64,000 bases of DNA from Roseateles_B sp041913905 (GTDB lineage Bacteria > Pseudomonadota > Gammaproteobacteria > Burkholderiales > Burkholderiaceae_C), in contig JAYSEK010000018.1 in NCBI GenBank assembly GCA_041913905.1, forward strand, positions 29,337 through 93,336, written 5' to 3'. Below, piece by piece: positions 1 through 7,034 of the stretch; positions within the stretch are counted from its first letter, which is position 1; the number at the start of each line of letters is the position of its first letter. The position numbers were made by a program, and so were the translations under genes. Under the pieces are notes generated by a model that made no database searches, was not told the DNA's origin, and saw only the letters and a list, made by a program, of their open reading frames with translations.

Positions 1-655
1 GGCAGGAGACGCGGCCTTCAAAGCGGGCCAGGCCTTCGCGCATGCCGCCGCGGAAATCGGCTGCAGCTTCGCCTGCGGTCATGGTCCGGCCAAGGGCACC
101 CAGGGCCGCGCGCACACTGCTCCAGCGCACCTGCCCGCTGAGCAGGCGGCGCCAGAAATCGGTGCTGGCCAGCCGGCCGGGATAGTAATGCCGGGTGCGC
201 GCCTGGGCCAGGCTCTGGGCGTTGCGAACCCAGGGGTTGGCCAGCAGCATGCCTGCCACGCGATCGTCGCCGCGACGGGCATGGAGCAGGGCGGCCGAAG
301 CGCCGTCGCAAAGGCCCCAGAGCAGCACGCGCTCCATGCTTGGGCAGGCCTGCATGAGCGCGGCGATGGCGCCGTCGATTTCAGGGTCGAGGTGCTCGAA
401 GCCTGCCGCCTCGCCGGGTGCATCGCCCATGCCACGGTGGTCAAAGCGCAGCACCGCGGCACCCTGGCCGGCCAACTGGCGCGCCAGGCTGACGAAGAAG
501 CGGTGGGCGCCCACGCGGTACTGCGGCCCGCCCACCAGCACGATCACGCCCAGGCGTGGCGTGCCGCTCGAGGGCAGGCTCAGGATGCCGGGCAGGTGCA
601 GGCCTTCGCAGGCCACAGGACAGATGCGTTCGATCAAGGCCGTCGTCCCGCTCAT
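1..655 (-). CDS. Exosortase A system-associated hydrolase 1 (C-terminus cut by window edge)
   Basis: The open frame starts at the ATG at 655-653 and runs off the left edge, giving about 218 residues. It has an alpha/beta-hydrolase layout: a core strand with VLVGGPQYRVGAHRFF (residues 40-54), then RFDHRGMGD (70-78), then the nucleophile elbow WGLCDGAS (113-120). This combination is typical of the family encoded beside exosortase A (xrtA). The usual nucleophile Ser of GxSxG is a Cys (Cys116). The substrate is unknown; a role in making or editing a small molecule or polysaccharide linked to PEP-CTERM export is inferred from context. It lies 46 bp downstream of hydrolase 2 on the same strand. The frame stays open upstream, so an earlier start overlapping hydrolase 2 is possible. 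Confidence 0.85.
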   Translation of the reverse strand, partial: MSGTTALIERICPVACEGLHLPGILSLPSSGTPRLGVIVLVGGPQYRVGAHRFFVSLARQLAGQGAAVLRFDHRGMGDAPGEAAGFEHLDPEIDGAIAALMQACPSMERVLLWGLCDGASAALLHARRGDDRVAGMLLANPWVRNAQSLAQARTRHYYPGRLASTDFWRRLLSGQVRWSSVRAALGALGRTMTAGEAAADFRGGMREGLARFEGRVSC

Positions 656-701
656 GACGCCAGCCTCCGCGCTGAGGGGGCCGGGATGCGTCGCCAGGCG
701 C

Positions 702-1547
702 TCATGCGAAGGCCTCGTCCGCGCACAGGGCGCGCAGGCTGCCGTCGATCAGGCCGCGGCTGAGGGTCTGCTCGGGGCTGGCCCAGAACTGTGGCCCCTG
801 CACACAGACGGTGCTGGGCTGGTAGCCCGCGGCGCGCCAGGTTTCGATGTGCTGGCGGCTGGTGGGGCCCAGGGTCTGCGTGGCTGCGCTGGCCATCTCG
901 CACCAGACCAGGCGCCCGCCGGCAACGCCGCCGGGCGGCTTCAACTCGGCAGCCGCCAGTGGCAGCGCCAGCTCCGGGTGGACGGTGTAGCCGGCGGCAT
1001 GCAGGGCCTGGCCGGCCTGCAAGGCGTGGCGCATGGCGGTGGTGTCGGCGTAGTCGCGGGTGCTGCTGGCCATGTCGGCGGCCAGGCGCAGGCGAAGAAA
1101 TTGCTGCAGCACCTGCTCGCCCTTGGCCTGGGGCTGCCACATCAGCCAATGGCAGGCCAGCTGCTGCCGGCGCGCGAACTCGCAGGCCAGCAGGGCGCCG
1201 CTGCGAAGGCTCCACAACCACAAAGGGCTGTCCGCCTCGCCTTCCTGGCGCAGACGCTGCAGGGCCAGGTCCAGATCCTCCAGCCAGGTCTGCCAAAGGG
1301 CGTCGCCATGCTCGCCGGCGCTGTCGCCGCAACCGTACAGGTCGGGCCACAGCACGGTGAAGCCGGCCCGGCGCATTGCATCGGCCCCCAGGGCCAGCAT
1401 GCGGCGGCTGCGGTTGAGCTCTTCCAGCCAGGGGGGGGCCAGCAAGACCAGGCCGCGGTGGCGCTGTTCGGGGGCTGGTTTGTAGAGGGTCAGGTAGCGC
1501 AGGCTGCCGTCACGGCTTTCCAGAAAGAAGGCTGTGGCGGCGTCCAT
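702..1547 (-). CDS. Exosortase A system-associated hydrolase 2
   Basis: 281 residues, start ATG at 1547. An alpha/beta-hydrolase-like fold is suggested by VLLAPPWLEELNRSRRM (34-50), WPDLYGCGDSAGE (67-79) and the elbow WSLRSGA (112-118). At the elbow the nucleophile position is Arg115, not Ser or Cys, so the protein may be a non-hydrolytic relative. The family is known only from exosortase A loci, where it pairs with hydrolase 1, an acyl carrier protein and an acyl ligase. All three minus-strand genes are close together (ACP stop to this start is 21 bp), so one transcript is likely. The biochemical role is not established. Confidence 0.85.
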   Translation of the reverse strand: MDAATAFFLESRDGSLRYLTLYKPAPEQRHRGLVLLAPPWLEELNRSRRMLALGADAMRRAGFTVLWPDLYGCGDSAGEHGDALWQTWLEDLDLALQRLRQEGEADSPLWLWSLRSGALLACEFARRQQLACHWLMWQPQAKGEQVLQQFLRLRLAADMASSTRDYADTTAMRHALQAGQALHAAGYTVHPELALPLAAAELKPPGGVAGGRLVWCEMASAATQTLGPTSRQHIETWRAAGYQPSTVCVQGPQFWASPEQTLSRGLIDGSLRALCADEAFA

Positions 1548-1568
1548 GGGGTTCCGGTGCGGGCGGCC

Positions 1569-1820
1569 TCAGGCCGCCAGCTTGGCGTCAACGAAGCGGG
1601 TCAGGGCACCCACAGTCGCAAAGGTTTGGCCGTCGATTTCGTCGTCGCCGATGGTGATGCCCAGCTGCTCTTCGAGCGCCGTGATCAGACTGACCACGGC
1701 CATGGAGTCCAGCTCCGGCAGGGCGCCCAGCAGCGGCGTCTGCGCATCGAACTGCGCGGCGCGGCCCTGGAGGCCGAGCGTTTCGTCGAGAAGGCGGAGC
1801 ACTTGCGAAGCAGAGGACAT
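1569..1820 (-). CDS. Acyl carrier protein of the exosortase A cluster
   Basis: 83 residues. The motif ELDSMAVVSL (36-45) contains the DSM signature, with Ser39 the expected site for the 4'-phosphopantetheine arm. It is followed by the usual helix III region (IGDDEIDGQTFATVGAL). The length is normal for a stand-alone ACP. It is the first gene of the minus-strand set, with the two hydrolases downstream, and it diverges from the acyl ligase at 2020. The inferred job is to carry the acyl group activated by that ligase. It is not the housekeeping fatty-acid AcpP, which normally sits with fabD/fabG/fabF. Confidence 0.9.
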   Translation of the reverse strand: MSSASQVLRLLDETLGLQGRAAQFDAQTPLLGALPELDSMAVVSLITALEEQLGITIGDDEIDGQTFATVGALTRFVDAKLAA

Positions 1821-2019
1821 GGGGCGTTCGAGAAAAAGACAGGCGGCCCGCGGGCGTCGGGCGCCAGGGGAAAGCGGCCGAATCTTAACTGGGGGCGGCG
1901 GTCGGTTCCCGGGCCGAGGGCCCCCTCATCCCGAGGGAGGGGCCGCGGGCCTGCGTCCGTCCCAGGGCCTTGGTCAGATTGGCGGACGCCAGGGTCAAGT
2001 CAGGGACAATGGCCGGACC
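1821..2019. promoter_or_regulatory. Divergent promoter region between ACP and acyl ligase
   Basis: These 199 bp separate two divergently transcribed genes and must hold promoters for both. A GC-rich imperfect inverted repeat sits near 1919-1945 (GGGCCCCCTC facing GAGGGGCC). No convincing -35/-10 pair or ribosome site could be picked by eye, and no small gene is visible. Confidence 0.35.
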
Positions 2020-3663
2020 ATGCAAGAGACTGCCGCACCAGCCCCTGGCCTTCCTGAGCTTCCCATGCCCCGCCTGCTCGCGGACCTGGTCCACCTCCAG
2101 GCGCGCCTGCGGCCTGCGTCGCCGGCGCTGGGATGGGAGGGCGGTGAACTGGACTACGCCGGCCTGTCGCGCGGCTTGCAGCAAATGGGTGCCTGGCTCT
2201 CCGCCCAGGGGCTGTCCCGCGGCCAGCGGGTGGCGGTCTACCTGGACAAGCGCCAGGAGTTCGTCATCGCCTGCTTTGGCGCCGGGGCGGTGGGTGCCGT
2301 GTTCGTGCCGGTCAACCCTGTGCTGAAGGCCGAACAGGTCGCGCACATCCTGCAGGACTGCGAGGTGACGCTGCTCGTCACGGCCGGCGCGCGCCTGCAG
2401 TCCCTGCTGGAGGTTCTGCCGGACTGCCCGGCCTTGCGGCATGTGCTGCTTGTTGATGCCGGCCCCTCGGCGCCGGCCCTGCCCGCCGGACTGCAGTGCC
2501 ATGACTGGGCCGAAGTGATGGCCGCGCCGACGGTCGCCATGCGGCCGCCGGTGCTGGACAGCGACATGGCGGCCATCCTCTACACCTCGGGCAGCACGGG
2601 CAAGCCCAAGGGCGTGGTGCTGTCGCACCGCAACCTGGTGCTAGGCGCGCAAAGCGTTGCGCAGTATCTGGGCAATCACGCGGGCGACGTGCTGCTGGCG
2701 GCCTTGCCCTTGTCCTTCGATGCGGGATTCAGCCAGCTCAGCACGGCCTTTCTGGTCGGCGCCAAGGTCGTGCTGCTCAACTACCTGCTGCCGCGCGACG
2801 TGCTGAAGGCGCTGGATCGCGAAGGCATCACCGGGCTGACCGCGGTGCCGCCGCTGTACATCCAACTGACCCAGCTGCCCTGGCCCGAGGGGGCGGGCCG
2901 CAGCCTGCGCTACTTCGCCAATACCGGCGGGCGCATGCCTCGTGAAACCCTGGACCGCCTGCGCGAGCGCCTGCCCCAGGCCTCGCCCTACCTGATGTAC
3001 GGCCTCACCGAGGCCTTCCGCTCGACCTACCTGCCGCCGTCCGAGGTGGACCGCCGGCCGGATTCCATCGGCCGGGCCATCCCCAATGCCGAGATCCTGG
3101 TGCTGCGCGAGGACGGCAGCCCCTGCGAGGTGGACGAACCCGGCGAGCTGGTGCATCGCGGCCCCTTGGTGGGCCTGGGCTACTGGAACGATGCCGAGAA
3201 GACCGCCGAGCGCTACAAGCCCCTGCCGGCCGGCGTGGGCGGGCGCGAGGCCGGCCTGCAGCTGCCGGAGTACGCGGTGTTCTCGGGTGACACCGTGCGG
3301 CGCGACGCCGAGGGCTTTCTCTACTTCATCGGCCGGCGCGACGAGATGATCAAGACCTCCGGCTACCGCGTCAGTCCGGTGGAGGTGGAGGAGTTGCTGT
3401 ACCGCTCAGGCTTGGTGGGCGAGTGCGCGGCCTACGGCTTGCCGCATGAGCAGCTGGGGCAGAGCATCGAGGTGGTGTTCTGTCCGGCCGAGGGTCAGGC
3501 CGTGGCGGATCCGGCCGCCTTGCTGGCCTTTTGCCGAAAGCACATGCCGGCCTACATGGTGCCGGCGAGCCTGCGGCCGGTGCCGGGTCCGCTGCCGCGC
3601 AGTCCCAATGGCAAGATCGACCGCAAGCGCCTGCAGCAGCAGGCGCTCTCGGCCGGCTCGTGA
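2020..3663 (+). CDS. Acyl-CoA ligase (AMP-forming), exosortase A system-associated
   Basis: 547 residues from the ATG at 2020; an in-frame ATG at 2065 (MPRLLADLVH) is an equally plausible start, and neither has a strong Shine-Dalgarno. The ANL superfamily motifs appear in order: P-loop YTSGSTGKPKG (188-198), LMYGLTEAFRSTYLPP, the hinge region YFIGRRDEMIKTSGYR, and the C-terminal catalytic lysine in NGKIDRKRL. The enzyme should adenylate a carboxylic acid and pass it to CoA or to the pantetheine arm of the ACP encoded divergently at 1569-1820. The natural substrate is unknown. It is followed after 33 bp by the PLP decarboxylase, forming a two-gene operon. Confidence 0.9.
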   Translation: MQETAAPAPGLPELPMPRLLADLVHLQARLRPASPALGWEGGELDYAGLSRGLQQMGAWLSAQGLSRGQRVAVYLDKRQEFVIACFGAGAVGAVFVPVNPVLKAEQVAHILQDCEVTLLVTAGARLQSLLEVLPDCPALRHVLLVDAGPSAPALPAGLQCHDWAEVMAAPTVAMRPPVLDSDMAAILYTSGSTGKPKGVVLSHRNLVLGAQSVAQYLGNHAGDVLLAALPLSFDAGFSQLSTAFLVGAKVVLLNYLLPRDVLKALDREGITGLTAVPPLYIQLTQLPWPEGAGRSLRYFANTGGRMPRETLDRLRERLPQASPYLMYGLTEAFRSTYLPPSEVDRRPDSIGRAIPNAEILVLREDGSPCEVDEPGELVHRGPLVGLGYWNDAEKTAERYKPLPAGVGGREAGLQLPEYAVFSGDTVRRDAEGFLYFIGRRDEMIKTSGYRVSPVEVEELLYRSGLVGECAAYGLPHEQLGQSIEVVFCPAEGQAVADPAALLAFCRKHMPAYMVPASLRPVPGPLPRSPNGKIDRKRLQQQALSAGS

Positions 3664-3696
3664 TCGGCCTCGTCACTTCATCCGCTGCCTGCATCC

Positions 3697-4968
3697 ATGG
3701 ATTCCAGCCCTGACACGCCCATTCCCGCCAGCGCCGCGCGCGCCATGCCCGTGCACGCGCCCATGCGCCAGTTCCCGGTCCGCGGGAACGAATTGCTCGT
3801 CGGGGGGCGGTCCTTGAGCCAGCTGGCCGCCGAGCTGGGTCAGACGCCTTTCTATGTCTATGACCGCGCGCTGCTGCAGCGCCGGGCGGCCGAACTGCGG
3901 GCCGCCTTGCCTGCCGGCATCCAGCTCCATTACGCGATGAAGGCCAATCCGCTGCCGGCGGTCGTGGCCTGCATGGTGGGCCTCGTCGACGGCATCGATG
4001 TGGCGTCGGCGGGTGAGATGCGGGTGGCGTTGGCGCAGGGCGCGGACCCGCGGCACATGAGCTTTGCCGGCCCCGGCAAGCGGGTGGACGAGCTGCACGC
4101 TTCGGTGGAGGCGGGCGTGCTGGTCAATGTGGAGTCATTCCGCGAGCTGCCCCTTCTGGCGCAGGCCTCGCAAGCGCTGGGGCGTGCGGCGCGCGTGGCG
4201 GTGCGCGTCAATCCGGACTTCGAGCTGAAGGGCTCGGGCATGCGCATGGGCGGTGGGCCCAAGCAGTTCGGCGTCGATGCCGAGCAGGTGCCGCGCCTGC
4301 TGGCCGAGATCGGCCAGCTGGGGTTGCAGTTCGAGGGCTTTCATCTCTTCGCGGGTTCGCAGAACCTGCGCGCCGAGGCGATCTGCGAGGCCCAGCGCCT
4401 GAGTTATGCGCTGGCCCTGCGGTTGGCGGACGATGCGCCTGCGCCCGTGCAGCACCTGAATCTCGGCGGCGGCTTCGGCATTCCCTACTTCCCGGGCGAG
4501 CAGCCGCTGGACCTGGCGCCCGTGGCGGCCAATCTGGCCGAGTTGCAGGGCAGAGCAGGGCGCGAGATGCCTCAGGCACACCTGGTGCTGGAGCTGGGCC
4601 GCTACCTGGTGGGCGAGGCGGGGCTTTACGTGGCGCGGGTGCTGGACCGCAAGGTCTCGCGGGGTCAGGTCTTTCTCGTGACCGATGGCGGGCTGCATCA
4701 CCACCTCGCGGCCTCGGGCAACTTCGGGCAGGTGATCCGCAAGAATTACCCGGTGGCGATCGGCAATCGCATGGATGCACCGGCCACCGAGTCCGTCCAT
4801 GTGGTGGGGCCGCTGTGCACGCCGCTGGACCTGCTGGCCGATCGCATGATGCTGCCCGTCGCGCAGGAAGGGGACTTGGTCGTGGTCTACCAGTCGGGGG
4901 CGTATGGCGCCAGTGCCAGCCCGCAGGGCTTCCTCGGGCATCCGGGGTGCCTGGAGCTGTTGGTCTGA
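3697..4968 (+). CDS. PLP-dependent decarboxylase, exosortase A system-associated
   Basis: 423 residues with the fold-III (alanine racemase-like barrel) decarboxylase architecture shared with diaminopimelate and ornithine decarboxylases. The N-terminal barrel has the PLP lysine in HYAMKANPLP (Lys82). The glycine-rich phosphate-binding loop is LNLGGGFGIPYF. The C-terminal part has DGGLHHHLAASG and the CTPLDLL segment. The first 30 residues are an extra leader before the conserved region. It forms an operon with the acyl ligase 33 bp upstream. In exosortase A loci this gene is a standard partner; an amino-acid-like substrate is inferred but not known. Confidence 0.9.
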   Translation: MDSSPDTPIPASAARAMPVHAPMRQFPVRGNELLVGGRSLSQLAAELGQTPFYVYDRALLQRRAAELRAALPAGIQLHYAMKANPLPAVVACMVGLVDGIDVASAGEMRVALAQGADPRHMSFAGPGKRVDELHASVEAGVLVNVESFRELPLLAQASQALGRAARVAVRVNPDFELKGSGMRMGGGPKQFGVDAEQVPRLLAEIGQLGLQFEGFHLFAGSQNLRAEAICEAQRLSYALALRLADDAPAPVQHLNLGGGFGIPYFPGEQPLDLAPVAANLAELQGRAGREMPQAHLVLELGRYLVGEAGLYVARVLDRKVSRGQVFLVTDGGLHHHLAASGNFGQVIRKNYPVAIGNRMDAPATESVHVVGPLCTPLDLLADRMMLPVAQEGDLVVVYQSGAYGASASPQGFLGHPGCLELLV

Positions 4969-5151
4969 GGCGGCCAGCCGCGCAGTGACCGAGAGCGGCC
5001 GAGGGCGCGTCGTGCAGCGCCCTTGGGCGGTGCGGTGCGGGGCGGGGCGGCATAGGGCCGTGGCAGGCGCTTGGGACAGGAGCCTGCGGCAAGGCTCCGC
5101 AGAGCAAGCCAGCAGGCGTCAAAGAAAACACTGCCAAAGAAGACGCCACCA

Positions 5152-5188
5152 AAGAAAACGGGCCCCGACTCGCGTCTGGGGCCCGTTT
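5152..5188 (-). terminator. Intrinsic terminator of tRNA-Ser
   Basis: A perfect stem of AAACGGGCCCC and its complement, with a loop of about 11 nt, is followed on the minus strand by TTTTCTTT. It lies 12 bp beyond the 3' end of the tRNA. Confidence 0.8.
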
Positions 5189-5199
5189 CACGGTGTTGG

Positions 5200-5290
5200 T
5201 GGCGGAGAGAGCGGGATTCGAACCCGCGGTGGGCTGTTAACCCACACACGCTTTCCAGGCGTGCGACTTAAACCACTCATCCATCTCTCC
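5200..5290 (-). tRNA. tRNA-Ser (anticodon GGA)
   Basis: Read on the minus strand, a 91-nt class II tRNA begins GGAGAGATGG and ends with the acceptor complement CTCTCC followed by discriminator G and an encoded CCA. The anticodon loop CTGGAAA gives anticodon GGA (serine, UCC/UCU). A long variable arm follows it, and the T-loop GGTTCGAATCC is present. It is preceded by a TATGAT-like -10 element and followed by a strong terminator, so it is a single-gene unit. Confidence 0.97.
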
Positions 5291-5299
5291 GAAGCCCGC

Positions 5300-5335
5300 C
5301 ATCATAGCGCAGTTTTTTGGAGCGCCAGGAAAGTT
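5300..5335 (-). promoter_or_regulatory. Promoter of tRNA-Ser
   Basis: On the minus strand TATGAT (complement of 5301-5306) ends 10 nt before the first tRNA base, a correct place for a -10 element. The -35 region is not clear, so only the -10 call is supported. Confidence 0.5.
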
Positions 5336-5486
5336 CAGCAAATTTTTGAACAATTTCTTCGCCGTCCTCTGTGCCGTCTTCTTTGCCGTCCTTCGTGGGT
5401 GCCCTCGAAAGCCTCAGTGACGCCCTGCGGATGAGGGCGCCGGACCTCCGGTGCTCGCGGTTGGCAGGACGCCGCGAGGCGCCCGA

Positions 5487-6398
5487 TCAGTGCTTGGCAC
5501 CCTTGATCAATCCCATGGCCGTTCCGATGAGGCCGGAGACCTCGCTCATGTTGTTGGGCACGATCATGGTGTTGTTCTTCTGGGCCAGCTGGGCATAGGC
5601 CTCGACGGCCTTCTCGGCGACCTTCAGCTGCACGGCTTGCTCGCCGCCCGGAGATTGGATGGCGGCGGCGATCTGGCGGATGGCTTCGGCGCTGGCGCTG
5701 GCCACGGCCAGGATGGCGGCGGCCTCGCCCTGGGCCTTGTTGATGTCTGCCTGTTTCTCGCCCTCGGAGCGGGCAATGGCGGCCTCGCGTTCGCCGGTGG
5801 CGATGTTGATCTGCTCCTGGCGGCGGCCCTCGGAGGCGGCGATCAGGGCGCGCTTGTCACGCTCGGCGGTGATCTGCGCCTGCATGGCGCGCAGGATCTC
5901 GGCCGGCGGCGTCAGGTCCTTGATCTCATAGCGCAGCACCTTGACGCCCCAGTTCAGCGCGGCCTCGTCCAGGGCCTGCACCACGGCGCTGTTGATGACC
6001 TCGCGCTCCTCGAAGGTCTTGTCCAGCTCCATGCGGCCGATCACCGAGCGCAGCGTGGTCTGGGCCAGTTGGGTGATGGCGACGATGTAGTTGCTGGAGC
6101 CGTAGCTCGCACGCATGGGGTCGGTGACCTGGAAGTACAGGATGCCGTCCACCGTCAGCTGGGTGTTGTCCTTGGTGATGCAGATCTGGCTGGGCACGTC
6201 CAGCGGGATCTCCTTCAGCGAATGCCGGTAGGCCAGGCGGTCCACGAAAGGCACCAGGAAATTCAGGCCCGGCGTGAGCGTGGCGTGGAACTTGCCCAGG
6301 CGCTCGACCACCCAGGCGTTCTGCTGCGGCACGACCTTGACCGACTGGATGACGAAGATGGCGGCGGCGATCAGGATCACCAGTGCAATGATTTCCAT
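5487..6398 (-). CDS. qmcA: QmcA-like SPFH/stomatin (paraslipin) membrane protein
   Basis: 303 residues. An N-terminal membrane anchor (residues 3-20, IIALVILIAAAIFVIQSV) is followed by the SPFH/band 7 domain (VPQQNAWVVERLGKFHATL, PGLNFLVPFVDRLAY). A coiled-coil flotillin-like stretch rich in Glu/Ala/Arg (ITAERDKRALIAASEGRRQ) comes next, then a Gly/Ala tail. SPFH proteins oligomerise at the inner membrane and often act with a NfeD-type partner. That partner is encoded immediately upstream (6435-6872), 36 bp away on the same strand, as in the E. coli ybbJ-qmcA pair. Length is normal for the family. Confidence 0.93.
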   Translation of the reverse strand: MEIIALVILIAAAIFVIQSVKVVPQQNAWVVERLGKFHATLTPGLNFLVPFVDRLAYRHSLKEIPLDVPSQICITKDNTQLTVDGILYFQVTDPMRASYGSSNYIVAITQLAQTTLRSVIGRMELDKTFEEREVINSAVVQALDEAALNWGVKVLRYEIKDLTPPAEILRAMQAQITAERDKRALIAASEGRRQEQINIATGEREAAIARSEGEKQADINKAQGEAAAILAVASASAEAIRQIAAAIQSPGGEQAVQLKVAEKAVEAYAQLAQKNNTMIVPNNMSEVSGLIGTAMGLIKGAKH

Positions 6399-6434
6399 GA
6401 ATCCTCCTTTGTGATGGATGCGGCGTGCCGCTTG

Positions 6435-6872
6435 TCAGGCGTCCAGCAGCAGGATGCTGCCGTCCACGCCGCGGATGGTATGGGGGCCGGGCTGTGGTGT
6501 GCCGCTGCCGGCGTAGCGGGCCTGCCAGCTGGCGCCGCGATAGCGCACGGTGGCATGGCCGTTGTCCTGCCAGGCCTCGACCTGCACCTGCTGGCCGATG
6601 TCCAGCAGCACATCGGGGTTGTGGCCCGCCGGGGCCAGGGCCTCATGGCTGCGCCGTGCCAGTTGCCGACGATGCCACAGTGTGACGGCCAGCCCGCCGA
6701 CGGCGGCGGCCGTCAGCATCTGCCCCACGCTGGCCAGGCCGGCGTGCGCGGCGAGGGCTGCGCTGACCGTGCCCAGGGCCAGCATCAGCAGATAAAAGGT
6801 GCCCGTGTACAGCTCGGCGGCAATCAGGACGCCGGTGGCTATCCACCACCAGGTCGACGCTTGGAATCCCAT
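6435..6872 (-). CDS. NfeD family membrane protein (YbbJ-like)
   Basis: 145 residues. There are two or three N-terminal hydrophobic segments (about 9-30 and 34-65), followed by a soluble C-terminal OB-fold-like domain (residues about 80-145, with DIGQQVQVEAW and ATVRYRGASWQARY). This is the short NfeD1b/YbbJ form without a ClpP-like protease domain. It is co-directional with qmcA and probably forms a complex with it in the inner membrane. It is divergent from the decarboxylase at 7035 across a 162-bp promoter region. Confidence 0.9.
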   Translation of the reverse strand: MGFQASTWWWIATGVLIAAELYTGTFYLLMLALGTVSAALAAHAGLASVGQMLTAAAVGGLAVTLWHRRQLARRSHEALAPAGHNPDVLLDIGQQVQVEAWQDNGHATVRYRGASWQARYAGSGTPQPGPHTIRGVDGSILLLDA

Positions 6873-7034
6873 CTCGCCTCCTTCATTTCATGATGTGAAC
6901 TGAGTGTATCGCCCGGCTTTTGGCGGCTTGCCGTTCTGTTTGTGCGACAAAGCGAAATTGGTCCTTGCGCTGCTGCGCACTAGCCCTACACTTCGCGCCT
7001 TTGATTTTTCGACCGAGTTCTCGGAGGCCCTTCA

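Noticed and set aside
195..2057. 620-codon open frame on the plus strand opposite the exosortase-associated hydrolases and ACP
   Set aside because: Amino-acid composition is dominated by Gln/Gly/Ala/His as expected for an antisense frame in high-GC DNA; the opposite strand carries three recognisable families.
5200..5290. tRNA-Ser as an integration site for a genomic island carrying the exosortase genes
   Set aside because: No integrase, no duplicated 3' tRNA end and no change in base composition were seen on either side.
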